A stretch of DNA of 64,000 nucleotides from JASHPR01 sp963842355 (GCA_963842355.1 CAWJGC010000016.1:1-64000); one strand, 5' to 3'. Shown: positions 1 through 9,025, counted from the stretch's first letter. Notes: generated by a model not told the origin, from the letters alone. Translations and numbers: made by a program.

Positions 1-347
1 GGTGACCAGAACGGCCATCTCGTAGGCGACAAGCCCCGCGTCGGCCGTGGCCGACGCCAGGACGGCCAGGCAACTGCCCTCGCCTGCGGCGGTGACGAAC
101 AAGAACTTGGACTCCATCTCGACGATGATCTGGGTCGCGTGACCGCCTTCGAAGTGCCGTCCGACCCCTCTGGCCAGGCCCTGGAAGCCGGCCGCACCGC
201 GGACAGGTGATCCGCGTCCTCCTTGCTCAGCCCGGCCGACGCTCCGATGGCCAGGCCGTCCCTGGACAGGATGACGGCCTTCTCGATATCGGCCACCCGG
301 GCGACCAGGTCGTCGAGGAGCCAGTCAAGTTCGCTGGCCAGGCTCAC
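1..347 (-). pseudogene. Roadblock/LC7 protein of conservon 1 (CvnB-like), frameshifted and cut by window edge
   Basis: Roadblock/LC7 proteins of conservons bind the partner GTPase at the membrane-associated sensor complex. The GTG start at 347 follows a good GGGGG-type ribosome site. The frame opens with a typical LASELDWLLDDLVARV start and runs to DADHLSAV near position 195. The expected continuation (AAGFQGLARGVGRHFEGG, then FLFVTAAGEGSCLAVLASA) is present only in another frame, so one base appears to be missing at about 194-198. The C-terminus lies beyond the window. It is the next gene after the sensor kinase, as expected for cvnA-cvnB, and closely resembles the intact copy at 4147-4587. 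It may be a true pseudogene or a base-calling error. Confidence 0.8.
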
Positions 348-385
348 GTTTCCCCCTTCGGTACCGTGACCCGCGCGCCGGCGGG

Positions 386-2896
386 TCACCCATCGCTGCG
401 CTGCTCGTCACCGTCCCCGCTGGGCTCTGAGCTCTCCGCCATGTCGAACGACGGTACCGTCCTGGCCCCGGAAATGTAGCGGCCGCGCTCCCAGCCTCGC
501 TGCAGAGCCGTCATCGTGCTGCGGGCCGCCTCCGGGGACGGCGCGCCGGCGGTGCCCCCGGAGCCCCCGGCCGGCTCGGCGGCGAGCTGGCCGCCGTCGC
601 GTAGCTGCGGGGCCAGGCTGGCCTGGCGGACCCGGACCGGCAGGCCCATCTCGGTCAGCTCGGTGGTGTTGACCCGCGAGTCCGGGGCCTGTGAGTCGTC
701 GACGCCGTCCGCCGGCCGGTCGTCCCCGACCAGGAGCGAGCCGCTGCCGGGCCCGGCAGCGGCCGCCCGGGGACGCCGCGGCGTGAAGACGCTGTCCGCC
801 TGGGCCAGCGCGGGGGCCGGAGTCTCGACCGCCGGGCCGGATGGCAGCTCGGCGGGCGGATCCGGCAGCGGGTCGGCGGTTGACGTCGCGGCGCTGAGCA
901 CCGCCACCGCCACCGGCTCGGCGATGCCGCCGTGGGTCAGCGAGGCGTGCCGCCCGGTGAGCCGGATCGCGCGCTCGCTCGCGGCCACCGCCGCAGCCTC
1001 GGCGTCGTCGACGATCAGGGCCTTGGGGATCAGCACGATCGCGGTGATGCCGCCGTAGGGCGAGGACTGCAGCGTGATCTTGATGTCGTGGCGCCGAGCC
1101 AGCTGCCCGGCCACGAACAGGCCGAGCTGCTCGCTCCCGGAAAGGTCGAACTGCGGCGGATGCTCGAGGTCGTGGTTGATCTGGGCCAGCTTCTCCTCGG
1201 CGATGCCGAGTCCGCGGTCTTCGATCTCGACGGCGTATCCCCGGCCGACGATGTCGCCGTGGATCCGGACCGGCGCGTTGGGCGGCGAGAAGATCGTCGC
1301 GTTCTCCGCGAGCTCCGCGATCAGGTGGATGACGTCGGCCACGGCCGGGCCGATCAGTGCCGCCGGGGCTCCCGTGGTGACCCTGATCCGCGTGTAGTCC
1401 TCTACCTCGGCGACCGCCGCCCGCAGCACGTCGATGAGCCGGACCGGGTGGCGCCAGCCGCGTCCCGGCGACTCGCCCGACAAGATGATCAGGCCTTCCG
1501 AGTGCCTGCGCATGCGGGTGGTCAGATGGTCGATGCGGAACAGGTTCTCGAGCTCCTCCGGCTCGCTGGCCCGGCGCTCCATGGTGTCGAGCAGGGCCAG
1601 CTGGCGGTGCAGCAGCGACTGGCTGCGCCGGGCCAGGTTGCGGAACACGTCGCTGATGCCGCGGCGCAGCCTGGCCTCGTCGACCGCGGCTTCCACCGCG
1701 GTCTGCTGCACCGCGTTGAAGGCCGCCATGACCTGGCCGATCTCGTCGGGACTCGATTCCATCGGCGGTGCCTCGGCGGACACGTCCACGTCCTGGCCTG
1801 CGCGCAGCCGCTGCACGACGCTCGGCAGGCGCTGGTTGGCCAGCTCCAGGGCGGACCGGCGCAGATCGGCCAGCTGGCGCACAAGGCCGCGCCCGATCCA
1901 GATCGATATGAAGATCGACAGGATCACGCCCAGCAGGCCGAGGCCGCCGACCAGGAAGAGCCGCAGGAAGGTGGAGTCGGCGATGGGCTGGGCCTGTACC
2001 ACCAGCTGGGTCGCCGTCTGCGTGCCCGCCTGGGAGAGCCCGGCCGAGACCGTCTGGACCGCTGCGTTCCAGGCGATGGGAGACACCGGCGGTATGCGAC
2101 CGGGACGCGGGTCGGCGATCACCTTGTTCTCGAGCGCGGTGAGCGTGGCCAGCGCCTGCGGGCTGACGTCCTTGGTGAAATTGGCCCGGTACGCCGGCTC
2201 CAGGTCCGGCAGGGTCTGGAAGTACAGTGCCCGGCGCGCGCCCACCAGTTGGGTGAATTGCTGGCGGTCAGCCACATTGAACGATCTTGACAGTATGTCA
2301 CCGGTCAGGAGCGCGTCCTCTTGGAGAAGCGTCTCCTCGGACTTGCCGGTCCTGACCAATGCGAGCGACTGGGTCGCCAGCGGGACATTGGTTTCCTGGA
2401 GAATGGCCTGATTCAGCACGACGTCGGCGGCGGCGGTGATGTTGCCGTACTGGCTGATCACCTGGGGCCTGCTGACGCCCAGCGAGGCGATGGCGGAGCG
2501 CAGCGTGTTCAGGTCGGCCAGGTCCTTGAGCATGACCGCGATCGCCTGCTTCTCGGCCGGGACGGCGCTGCTCGTCGTGGCGGTGGAACGGACCGCGGCA
2601 TCGAACGCCGCCTGCGCCTGCTCGGTCTGGTGTTCCTGGGCACGCAGCGCGGCCAGGTTCTGCGGCGCCGGGGCGGCCAGGTAGACGACCGCCAGTAGCC
2701 GCTCGGAGTCGAGCTGGGCCTCCACGTTCCCGGTCGGCGTGCCAATGCTGTTCTTCAGCGTCCTGGACTGCTGCAGGTTGAGGGCATTACTCGCAGTAAT
2801 GGTCGCCGCGAAGGCATACAGCCCGATCAGGGACAGGATCGGGACGGCAACGAGGAGGAAGATCCTCAGGCGTATCGACCAGCGACGCAAACCCAT
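386..2896 (-). CDS. Conservon sensor kinase-like protein with extracellular nitrate-sensor-type domain (CvnA)
   Basis: Membrane sensor of a conservon, about 836 residues. The chosen ATG (2896) begins MGLRRWSIRLRIF and leads straight into the first membrane helix. The frame is open for 57 more codons upstream, but that extension is not membrane-protein-like. Order: TM1 (about 8-32), a long extracellular helical region of the nitrate/nitrite-sensing (NIT) type (about 40-300), TM2 (about 312-336), HAMP-like linker, a dimerisation region containing DHLTTRMRRHSEGL, then an HATPase_c fold (about 500-610, with ENATIFSPP and DRGLGI). A Ser/Pro/Ala-rich tail of about 200 residues follows. The phospho-acceptor histidine is not in a canonical H-box, as is usual for CvnA proteins. 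The cvnB copy follows 38 bases downstream. Confidence 0.85.
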   Translation of the reverse strand: MGLRRWSIRLRIFLLVAVPILSLIGLYAFAATITASNALNLQQSRTLKNSIGTPTGNVEAQLDSERLLAVVYLAAPAPQNLAALRAQEHQTEQAQAAFDAAVRSTATTSSAVPAEKQAIAVMLKDLADLNTLRSAIASLGVSRPQVISQYGNITAAADVVLNQAILQETNVPLATQSLALVRTGKSEETLLQEDALLTGDILSRSFNVADRQQFTQLVGARRALYFQTLPDLEPAYRANFTKDVSPQALATLTALENKVIADPRPGRIPPVSPIAWNAAVQTVSAGLSQAGTQTATQLVVQAQPIADSTFLRLFLVGGLGLLGVILSIFISIWIGRGLVRQLADLRRSALELANQRLPSVVQRLRAGQDVDVSAEAPPMESSPDEIGQVMAAFNAVQQTAVEAAVDEARLRRGISDVFRNLARRSQSLLHRQLALLDTMERRASEPEELENLFRIDHLTTRMRRHSEGLIILSGESPGRGWRHPVRLIDVLRAAVAEVEDYTRIRVTTGAPAALIGPAVADVIHLIAELAENATIFSPPNAPVRIHGDIVGRGYAVEIEDRGLGIAEEKLAQINHDLEHPPQFDLSGSEQLGLFVAGQLARRHDIKITLQSSPYGGITAIVLIPKALIVDDAEAAAVAASERAIRLTGRHASLTHGGIAEPVAVAVLSAATSTADPLPDPPAELPSGPAVETPAPALAQADSVFTPRRPRAAAAGPGSGSLLVGDDRPADGVDDSQAPDSRVNTTELTEMGLPVRVRQASLAPQLRDGGQLAAEPAGGSGGTAGAPSPEAARSTMTALQRGWERGRYISGARTVPSFDMAESSEPSGDGDEQRSDG

Positions 2897-3118
2897 GACT
2901 GTGGCCTCGGCGTGAGAAGTGACAGCGGACCCCGCTGTGACCAGAGAAAATCCCCGGAAGATTTGTGATCGTAACACCCTGTTACGAAGATCACTAGCAA
3001 AACCGGTCAAGTCTGGACTAGGGTGGAGCAGTCGCGCATTTCGCTTCTCGCACCTTGCAGTTTGCATCCTGCTGACCGGAGGCGGGCCGGAACGCCGACG
3101 GCCGGCCGGGCCGCCGGC

Positions 3119-3784
3119 TCAGAACGGCTGGCGGGCGCCGGCCGGGGCGACCAGGCCGGAATCGGACTGCGCCTGCTGGCCGACGGCGGTCGTGACCGCG
3201 AGAACGTGCTCGACGAGCGCGATCAGGACCTGCTTGACCGAGCCGCGCTGCCGGGCGTCGCAGACCACCGCGGGGACACCAGGATCGAGGTCGAGCGCGG
3301 CGCTGACGTCCTGGGGGTGATGGCGAGGCGCGCCGTCGAAGGCGTTGACGGCCACGATGAACGGCACCTGGCGCCGCTCGAAGTAGTCCACGGACGGGAA
3401 GCAGTCGCTGAGGCGGCGGGTATCGGCCAGGACCACGGCGCCCAGCGCGCCGTGGGCCAGCTCGTCCCACATGAACCAGAAGCGCTCCTGACCCGGGGTG
3501 CCGAACAGGTAGCCGACGAGGTGATTGCCCATCGTGATCCGGCCGAAGTCCATCGCGACCGTGGTCGTGGTCTTGCCGTCCACGCCGCTGAGATCGTCCA
3601 CGCCGATGCTCACCTGGGAGAGCGTCTCCTCGGTGCGCAGCGGCCGGATCTCGCTGATCGCGCTGACCAGCGTGGTCTTGCCCGCGCCGAACCCGCCCGC
3701 CACGAGGATCTTGAACGGGGTGATCGGGGTGATCGGGGTGATCGGGCGGCCCGCGCCCGCGCGGTCAGAGGGAGCGGAGTCCAT
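3119..3784 (-). CDS. Conservon Ras-like GTPase (CvnD)
   Basis: Small GTP-binding protein of 221 residues, last gene of conservon 2. The P-loop GGFGAGKTT is at about residues 29-37. The switch II region reads LFGTPGQERF. The usual NKxD specificity motif is replaced by VNAFD, as in the MglA/CvnD-type ATP/GTP-binding family. The N-terminus carries ITPITPITP, encoded by a 9-base tandem repeat at about 3718-3748, just before the fold begins. The start overlaps the cvnC 3' end by 20 bases, indicating coupled translation. In Streptomyces conservons CvnD associates with CvnA-C at the membrane; the signal is unknown here. Confidence 0.9.
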   Translation of the reverse strand: MDSAPSDRAGAGRPITPITPITPFKILVAGGFGAGKTTLVSAISEIRPLRTEETLSQVSIGVDDLSGVDGKTTTTVAMDFGRITMGNHLVGYLFGTPGQERFWFMWDELAHGALGAVVLADTRRLSDCFPSVDYFERRQVPFIVAVNAFDGAPRHHPQDVSAALDLDPGVPAVVCDARQRGSVKQVLIALVEHVLAVTTAVGQQAQSDSGLVAPAGARQPF

Positions 3785-4139
3785 CGAGCACCTCCTGGAG
3801 CAGATCGGCGCTCGCGTGCGGGTGCGGGGACCGCGGCGGCAGCACGCTCATCATGCCCTGCTGGATCAGGTCGGCCAGCAGGACGCGGATCACGCCGGCC
3901 GGCAGCCCGGTCTCGGCGGCCGCGTCGGCGACGGTGATCGGGCGCTGGCTCAGGCGCAGCAGCCTGCGGTGCTCCGGGCTGAGCGCGGCCGAGGGCGGCG
4001 GAGGCGGGCCGGACGCGGCGACGACCGCGATGAGGTCGAGCACCCTCTCGCCCGCCGGATCGGTGCGGCCGCCGGTCAGCGCGTACGGACGGACGACCGG
4101 CCCGGCTTCCTGGTCGATCCAGCTGAAGTCCCGGCGCAC
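3765..4139 (-). CDS. DUF742 conservon protein (CvnC)
   Basis: Protein of 124 residues with a GTG start. It shows the family core VVRPYALTGGRT (about 14-25), followed by a winged-helix-like region: LSPEHRRLLRLSQRPITVADAA and then LPAGVIRVLLADLI. A Pro-rich linker (about residues 43-50) separates the two. The gene lies 7 bases after cvnB and overlaps cvnD. In conservons the DUF742 protein is a constant third member; its biochemical role is not established and the helix-turn-helix-like region is the only hint. Confidence 0.9.
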   Translation of the reverse strand: MRRDFSWIDQEAGPVVRPYALTGGRTDPAGERVLDLIAVVAASGPPPPPSAALSPEHRRLLRLSQRPITVADAAAETGLPAGVIRVLLADLIQQGMMSVLPPRSPHPHASADLLQEVLDGLRSL

Positions 4140-4146
4140 GGCAGGC

Positions 4147-4587
4147 TCACGCTCCCGGTATCCGGCGGGCGGTGAGCCCGGGCTGTGCGACCAGGTGCAC
4201 CAGGTGCGGCCCCGCGCGCTTGACCAGCATGGCCGTCTCGTAGGCGATCAGACCCGCGTCGGCGTCCGCCGGGCACATGACGGCCAGGCAACTGCCGTGA
4301 CCGGCCGCGGTGACGAACAGGAACGCGCGCTCGAGTTCGATGATGGTCTGCCGCACGTCACCCAGGCTGAAGTGCTCGCCCGCGCCGCGGGCGAGGCTTT
4401 GCACGCCGGCCGCGAGCGCGGACAGATGCTCGGCGTCTTCCCGGCTCAGGCCCTGGGAGGCGGCGACGGTCAGGCCGTCCCGCGACAAGATCACGGCCTG
4501 CTTGACCTGGTCGACGCGGGCGGAGAGGTCATCGAGCAGCCAGCTCAGCTCCTGCCCGGCGCTGGTCACGTCCTGCTGGTCCATCAC
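4147..4587 (-). CDS. Roadblock/LC7 conservon protein (CvnB)
   Basis: Protein of 146 residues of the roadblock/LC7 (MglB-like) family, which acts as a GTPase-interacting partner. Core motifs are ELSWLLDDLSARV (13-25), AVILSRDGL (31-39), EDAEHLSALAAG (48-59) and FLFVTAAGHGSCLAV (88-102). The ATG start at 4587 sits within an ATGATG that overlaps the TGA stop of the preceding sensor gene, so translation is probably coupled. This intact copy is the reference showing that the copy at 1-347 carries a frameshift. Confidence 0.9.
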   Translation of the reverse strand: MMDQQDVTSAGQELSWLLDDLSARVDQVKQAVILSRDGLTVAASQGLSREDAEHLSALAAGVQSLARGAGEHFSLGDVRQTIIELERAFLFVTAAGHGSCLAVMCPADADAGLIAYETAMLVKRAGPHLVHLVAQPGLTARRIPGA

Positions 4588-5984
4588 GCCTCCTCCGGTG
4601 ATGTCTCGCGCACGCTACCTCCGGCCTCCTCCGCCGCGACGCCGGGTCCCGACGCCGGCACCTCCGCCTCGCGAGCGCGGCCGTCGCGCAGGTTCGGGGA
4701 CAGGCTCGCCTGGCGGACCCGGCGCGGCAGGCTCCGGCGGGTCAGGGCGGGCCGGGGACCGGCCTCGCCGGGTCCGGCCCGTTCCGCGCGGTCGGCCGGG
4801 GTCACGGGCTTGGCCGCTGCGGGCGCGGCCCCGGCGTCGGCTGTGATCATGGTGAGGGGCATCACCACGATCGCCGTGGTCCCGCCGCGGGCGGACGGCC
4901 GCAGGAACACCCGGACCCCGTGCCGGCCGGCCAGCGTGGCCACCACGAACAGGCCGAGCCGGTCGGCATCGGCGAGGTCGAAGCCGGTCGGCGCGCCCAG
5001 CCGCTCGTTGATCGCGTCAAGCGCACCGGGCTCGATGCCCGGGCCGCGGTCTTCGACCTCGACGGCGTAGCCGTGGTCCAGGCGCTGCGCCCTGACCTCG
5101 ACGCGCGAGCCCGACGGCGAGAACACGGCCGCGTTCTCGATCAACTCGGCCAGCAGGTGGATCATGTCGACGGCGGCCGAGCCGGCCACCGCGTCCTCGG
5201 TGTGGCTGACCACCGCAACCCGCCGGTAGCCCTCTATCTCGGCCATGGCCCCGCGGATGACGTCGATGACCGGTACCGGGTTGCTCCAGGCCCGCCCCGG
5301 CACGGCGCCGGACAGGATGATCAGCCCCTCGGCATGCCGGCGCATCTGGGTGGTGAGGTGGTCGAGCGGGAACAGGTCGGCCAGCGCGGCGGGGTCCGGG
5401 GCCTTGCGCTCCAGGTCATCGAGCAGGCTCAGTTGCCGCTGCAGGAGCGACTGGCTCCGCCGGGCCAGGCTGGCGAAAACCTCGCTGGTCCCGGCGCGCA
5501 AGCTGGCTTCGGCGGCGGTGGCGGTCACCGCGGCGCGCTGGACGCTGGCGAGCGCCGCCGCCGCCCGGGCGAGGTCGGTGACCTGCGCCCGGGCCGCTGG
5601 CGGGAGTTCGCGCTCCGGATCGATCCGGTCGCCGCTGTGCAGCCGTTCCACCATCTGGGGCAGTTGCTGGTCGGCGAAGCGCCGGGCCGAGGCGTCGAGG
5701 CTGGCCACGTCCCGGGCGAGCCGGCGGGAGAACCAGGTCATGGCCGCGGCCGAGAAGAGGACCGCGAGCAGGCCGAGCACGTCGGCCACGGCGATCCTGA
5801 TCAGCACCGTGCCGTGCTGGGGCGTCTGCCGGTTCGCGATCGCTTCCCCGATGGTCACGCCGGCGAAGCCCCAGATCGCGGCCAGGGCCAGCAGCGGAAC
5901 GGCCAGGATCGCGGCGAAGGTGAACCGCATCGAGCGGCGCATCGCGCGCCACCGCTCGCGGCCCGGCAACATGTGCGCGCCCAT
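4584..5984 (-). CDS. Conservon sensor kinase-like protein lacking a large extracellular domain (CvnA)
   Basis: Membrane protein of 466 residues, first gene of conservon 2. The ATG at 5984 follows GAGGAG at good spacing. TM1 is at about 22-46 and TM2 at about 63-88, with only some 15 residues between them, so it lacks the NIT-type sensor present in the neighbouring conservon. A HAMP-like region follows, then a dimerisation segment (FASLARRSQSLLQRQLSLLDDLE, then DHLTTQMRRHAEGLIILSG) and an HATPase_c domain (about 240-375, with ENAAVFSPSG and DRGPGI). The tail is short and polar. The short sensor suggests an intramembrane or partner-derived signal, which is inference. Confidence 0.85.
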   Translation of the reverse strand: MGAHMLPGRERWRAMRRSMRFTFAAILAVPLLALAAIWGFAGVTIGEAIANRQTPQHGTVLIRIAVADVLGLLAVLFSAAAMTWFSRRLARDVASLDASARRFADQQLPQMVERLHSGDRIDPERELPPAARAQVTDLARAAAALASVQRAAVTATAAEASLRAGTSEVFASLARRSQSLLQRQLSLLDDLERKAPDPAALADLFPLDHLTTQMRRHAEGLIILSGAVPGRAWSNPVPVIDVIRGAMAEIEGYRRVAVVSHTEDAVAGSAAVDMIHLLAELIENAAVFSPSGSRVEVRAQRLDHGYAVEVEDRGPGIEPGALDAINERLGAPTGFDLADADRLGLFVVATLAGRHGVRVFLRPSARGGTTAIVVMPLTMITADAGAAPAAAKPVTPADRAERAGPGEAGPRPALTRRSLPRRVRQASLSPNLRDGRAREAEVPASGPGVAAEEAGGSVRETSPEEA

Positions 5985-6838
5985 GTGGTCACTCCTCGAT
6001 CCGGGCCGCGGGGCTCAGGGCGGCCTGGTCGCCTGCTCGCGCGCGGCTGACCGACGGACAAGATCGCGAGCCCGCCTGCGTGCCACCGGGGTGCGAGCCG
6101 CCTGGGGTGCCTGGGAGTGCCGCCGGACAGACGGCATTTCCCGTCGGTACAGTACCGGACCGCCTGCGAGAATTGGCCGGTTACGCGGCAGATCCTCACC
6201 GGCGGGGGCCGGCGGCCTGCCGTGCCCCCGCGCGATGCCCCCGCCGGCAGCAACGACGGCGGCATGTTCGCATGCGGCCCAGAAAAACGGTCCTGAACGG
6301 CATCAGCGGGGTGAATCCTTGACCGCAGCACCCGCGGCCCCGGGCCCCGGGCTGAACGCCGCAGGCGCATTCCGTTCCGCGCCAGGTCGCCGCATTCGCC
6401 GCGAACGGGTTTCCGGGCCCGCCCCGGGCCGCCGAGCACCCCCCGGGCGCATCCCGGCCCGCCGCCGAACTCTTCGTTCTGGCTGAACATGAGCTTATGG
6501 CGGGCCGCATGGCGGGGTCCGGGACCGGCGCCCGTGGCCATGGCGTCGCGCAAAGGGAACCTAACCCTAATTGCCGCCCCTATCACCCGAGATTTACCAC
6601 GGCCCGGTGCATTCCGGGTTAGTGGCCGCGTTTCAGGCCGGGCCCGGGCGGGCGGTTTCGAAATGAGATGACGGTCGCCTGCCGGCCGCCGCGGTGAGGC
6701 GGGCCGCGTTAGCACCAGAATGGCCGTACGGCGAAGGGGCGTGAGCCGTGGCCGGCTCCTGCCGTGGCCGGCCGGGGGGGCGCCCGGGCCGGGGGGCGCG
6801 CCGGGCGGCGCGGCGGGGGTGAACGCCGGCCCGGGATA
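5985..6838. other. Intergenic region between conservon 2 and hopanoid operon
   Basis: About 850 bases separate the divergent conservon and hopanoid units. No convincing coding frame is visible; short open frames show no recognisable protein and lie in very GC-rich sequence. A less GC-rich patch occurs at about 6550-6605, and a low-complexity G/C stretch at about 6770-6825. The conservon 2 promoter should lie near the left edge, but no clear -35/-10 pair can be defended. Confidence 0.5.
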
Positions 6839-7024
6839 TGACGCACGTGTCAGTTACCGGAGATATGACATAAGCGTCAGCTAATGTTTAGCGAGCCTCG
6901 CTGGATTTGGCCGCAGGGCACCCGGAGCAGCGATCCGGGAGGCGCCAGGCCGCCCAACGCGTTCGGCTCGTGACCCGCAAACAGGCCGGAAAGTCGACGC
7001 GCATGTCAGCTGACGTGCACGTCA
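6839..7024. promoter_or_regulatory. Cluster of three TGAC-N6-GTCA palindromic sites upstream of hopanoid operon
   Basis: Three copies of the same dyad occur: TGACGCACGTGTCA at 6839-6852, TGACATAAGCGTCA at 6866-6879 and TGACGTGCACGTCA at 7011-7024. The first two lie in a direct repeat GATATGAC-N6-GTCAG with 27-base spacing, nearly three helical turns. The third is a perfect 14-base palindrome and overlaps a second perfect palindrome, GTCAGCTGAC (7005-7014). All three precede the predicted hpnC start at 7066. They look like operator sites for a dimeric regulator that cannot be named from this window. Confidence 0.6.
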
Positions 7025-7065
7025 TTATTTGCGTTTCAAATAAGACCTGTGTCCAAATAGAGACC

Positions 7066-8061
7066 GTGACGCGCAACGGGACCGGAGCGAGTGGCGGGCT
7101 CCGCGTGGGGGCACAGCCTGATGCCGCGGCGGCCGACGCGGCGGACGAGGCGAATCTGCTGGCCGGCCAGGCGGCCGGCGAAAACTTCCCGGTCGCGCTG
7201 CGACTGGTGCCCGCGCGCCGCCGGCGGCACCTGATGGCGGTCTACGGCTTCGCCAGGACCGTCGACGATGCCGGGGACGAGGCGCCGCCGGAGCAGCGGA
7301 TGCGCCTGCTCGACGAGATCGAGGCCGACCTGCGCCGCCTGTACGCCCGGTACGGCCGGGGCAGCGCCGGCTCCGGCGGTGACCGCGGCCCCGGTGGCGA
7401 CGGGGGCTCGGGCGGGGACGGGGGCTCGGGTGGTGACGGCGCGGAACCGCGGAGCCGGGTGGTGCGCGCGCTCGCGCCGGCCGTGGCCGACTGTGCGATC
7501 CCGATGCAGCCCTTTGTCGACCTGATCCTGGCCAACCGGCAGGATCAGGTCGTCTCCCGCTATCAGACGTTCCAGGACCTGCTCGGCTACTGCCGCCTGT
7601 CGGCCAACCCCGTCGGCCGCATCGTTCTGTACGTTTTCGATAGTTTCTCCGAGCAACGGGCGGAACTGTCCGATTCCGTCTGCACCGCGCTGCAGCTCGC
7701 CGAGCACTGGCAGGACGTGGCCGAGGACCTGCGCGCGGGCCGCATCTACCTGCCCGCGGCGGACATGGAAACCTACGGCTGCACGGAACAGGACCTGGCC
7801 CAGGCCTGCGCGCCGCCCGCGGTGTGCGCGCTGATCGCGTTCGAGACCGGGCGGGCGAGGGTGATGCTGGACGCCGGCGCGCCGCTGATCGGCATGCTGC
7901 GCGGGTCGGCGCGGGCCGCGGTGGCGGGCTACGTGGCCGGAGGCCGGGCGGCGCTGACCGCGATCGCCGCGGCCGGTCACGACGTGCTGCGGGGCCCGCC
8001 GCGGCCGCGCAAGCCGCGCCTGGCCGCCGAGTTGCTCCTGGCCTACGCGAGAGGGCGGTGA
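7066..8061 (+). CDS. hpnC: Squalene/phytoene synthase family protein HpnC
   Basis: Isoprenoid head-to-head condensing enzyme of about 331 residues, first gene of the hopanoid operon. In the three-gene route HpnD forms presqualene diphosphate from two farnesyl diphosphates, HpnC converts it to hydroxysqualene and HpnE reduces it to squalene. Asp-rich motifs are ARTVDDAGDE and HWQDVAEDLRAGRIYLP. The GTG at 7066 is chosen; the frame stays open upstream, but across the palindrome cluster. A GTG at 7105 is an alternative. A Gly/Asp/Ser-rich repeat (GGDGGSGGDGGS, about residues 105-127) is inserted between conserved helices and is unusual for the family. hpnD starts 4 bases after the stop. Confidence 0.88.
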   Translation: MTRNGTGASGGLRVGAQPDAAAADAADEANLLAGQAAGENFPVALRLVPARRRRHLMAVYGFARTVDDAGDEAPPEQRMRLLDEIEADLRRLYARYGRGSAGSGGDRGPGGDGGSGGDGGSGGDGAEPRSRVVRALAPAVADCAIPMQPFVDLILANRQDQVVSRYQTFQDLLGYCRLSANPVGRIVLYVFDSFSEQRAELSDSVCTALQLAEHWQDVAEDLRAGRIYLPAADMETYGCTEQDLAQACAPPAVCALIAFETGRARVMLDAGAPLIGMLRGSARAAVAGYVAGGRAALTAIAAAGHDVLRGPPRPRKPRLAAELLLAYARGR

Positions 8062-8065
8062 CCCG

Positions 8066-9025
8066 ATGACCGCCCAGGCCGCCCTGGCCCCCGGCGTCAA
8101 GGACGCCTACCGGCACTGCGAGCAGGTGACCCGGACGCAGGCGAGGAACTTCTCCTACGGGATCCGGCTGCTGCCCGGCCCCAAGCGGCGGGCCCTGTCC
8201 GCGGTCTACGCGCTGGCCCGCCGGGTCGACGACATCGGCGACGGAACGCTGCCCGCGGCGGACAAGCTCGCCGCCCTGGAAGACGCCCGCGCGGCCGTCG
8301 CCGCGCTGGACGGCGGAGGGGCCGGCCCGGGGACCGCGCCGGCCGATGACCCGGTGCTGGTCGCGCTGGCCGACGCGGCGCGCAGGTACCCGATCCCGCT
8401 GGCCGCCTTCGGCGAGCTGATCGACGGCTGCGAGGCCGACGTGCGCGGCGCCAGCTACGCGACCTTCGCCGAACTCGAGCACTACTGCCGGTGCGTGGCC
8501 GGGTCGATCGGGCGGCTCTCGCTCGGCGTGTTCGGCAGCCGGGATCCCGGCGCGGCCGAGCCGCTGGCCGACTCGCTCGGGATCGCGCTCCAGCTCACCA
8601 ACATCCTGCGCGATATCCGTGAGGATCTCGGCAACGGGCGGGTATACCTGCCCGCTGAGGACCTGAAGAGGTACGGCTGCGCGCTGCGGCCGGAACGTGC
8701 TGATGCCCTGGCCGACGATCGTGGGCTGGAGGATCTCATGCGGTTCGAGGCCCAGCGTGCTCTCGGCTGGTACGCAACGGGGATGCGGTTGCTGCCGCTG
8801 CTGGACCGGCGCAGTGCGGCGTGCACGGGCGCGATGGCCGGCATCTACCTGCGGCTGCTCCAGCAGATCGCCGCGGTACCCGCCGCGGCGCTGCGGCAGC
8901 GGCAGTCGCTGCCGGGCCAGGCGAAGGCGATGGTCGCGGTGAAGGCCCTCGCCGGGATCGCCGAGCGCGTGCCCGCCGCCGCCCCGTCCGGCCTGGATGC
9001 CCCCGTCCCGGGCGGACGGCCGTGA
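8066..9025 (+). CDS. hpnD: Presqualene diphosphate synthase HpnD
   Basis: Member of the trans-isoprenyl diphosphate synthase (squalene/phytoene synthase) family, 319 residues. It is expected to couple two farnesyl diphosphates into presqualene diphosphate. The first Asp-rich motif is ARRVDDIGDG (about 52-61); the second is LTNILRDIREDLGNGRVYLP (about 175-194), with the typical YLP ending. It starts with ATG just after a GAGGGCGG site. Its TGA overlaps the GTG of hpnE (GTGA), so the two are translationally coupled. Confidence 0.92.
   Translation: MTAQAALAPGVKDAYRHCEQVTRTQARNFSYGIRLLPGPKRRALSAVYALARRVDDIGDGTLPAADKLAALEDARAAVAALDGGGAGPGTAPADDPVLVALADAARRYPIPLAAFGELIDGCEADVRGASYATFAELEHYCRCVAGSIGRLSLGVFGSRDPGAAEPLADSLGIALQLTNILRDIREDLGNGRVYLPAEDLKRYGCALRPERADALADDRGLEDLMRFEAQRALGWYATGMRLLPLLDRRSAACTGAMAGIYLRLLQQIAAVPAAALRQRQSLPGQAKAMVAVKALAGIAERVPAAAPSGLDAPVPGGRP

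Noticed and set aside
2897..3067. N-terminal extension of the first conservon sensor
   Set aside because: The added 57 residues are not membrane-sensor-like, and the ATG at 2896 directly precedes a signal-anchor helix.
5985..6720. Short genes between conservon 2 and the hopanoid operon
   Set aside because: Candidate frames lack similarity, plausible ribosome sites and normal composition.
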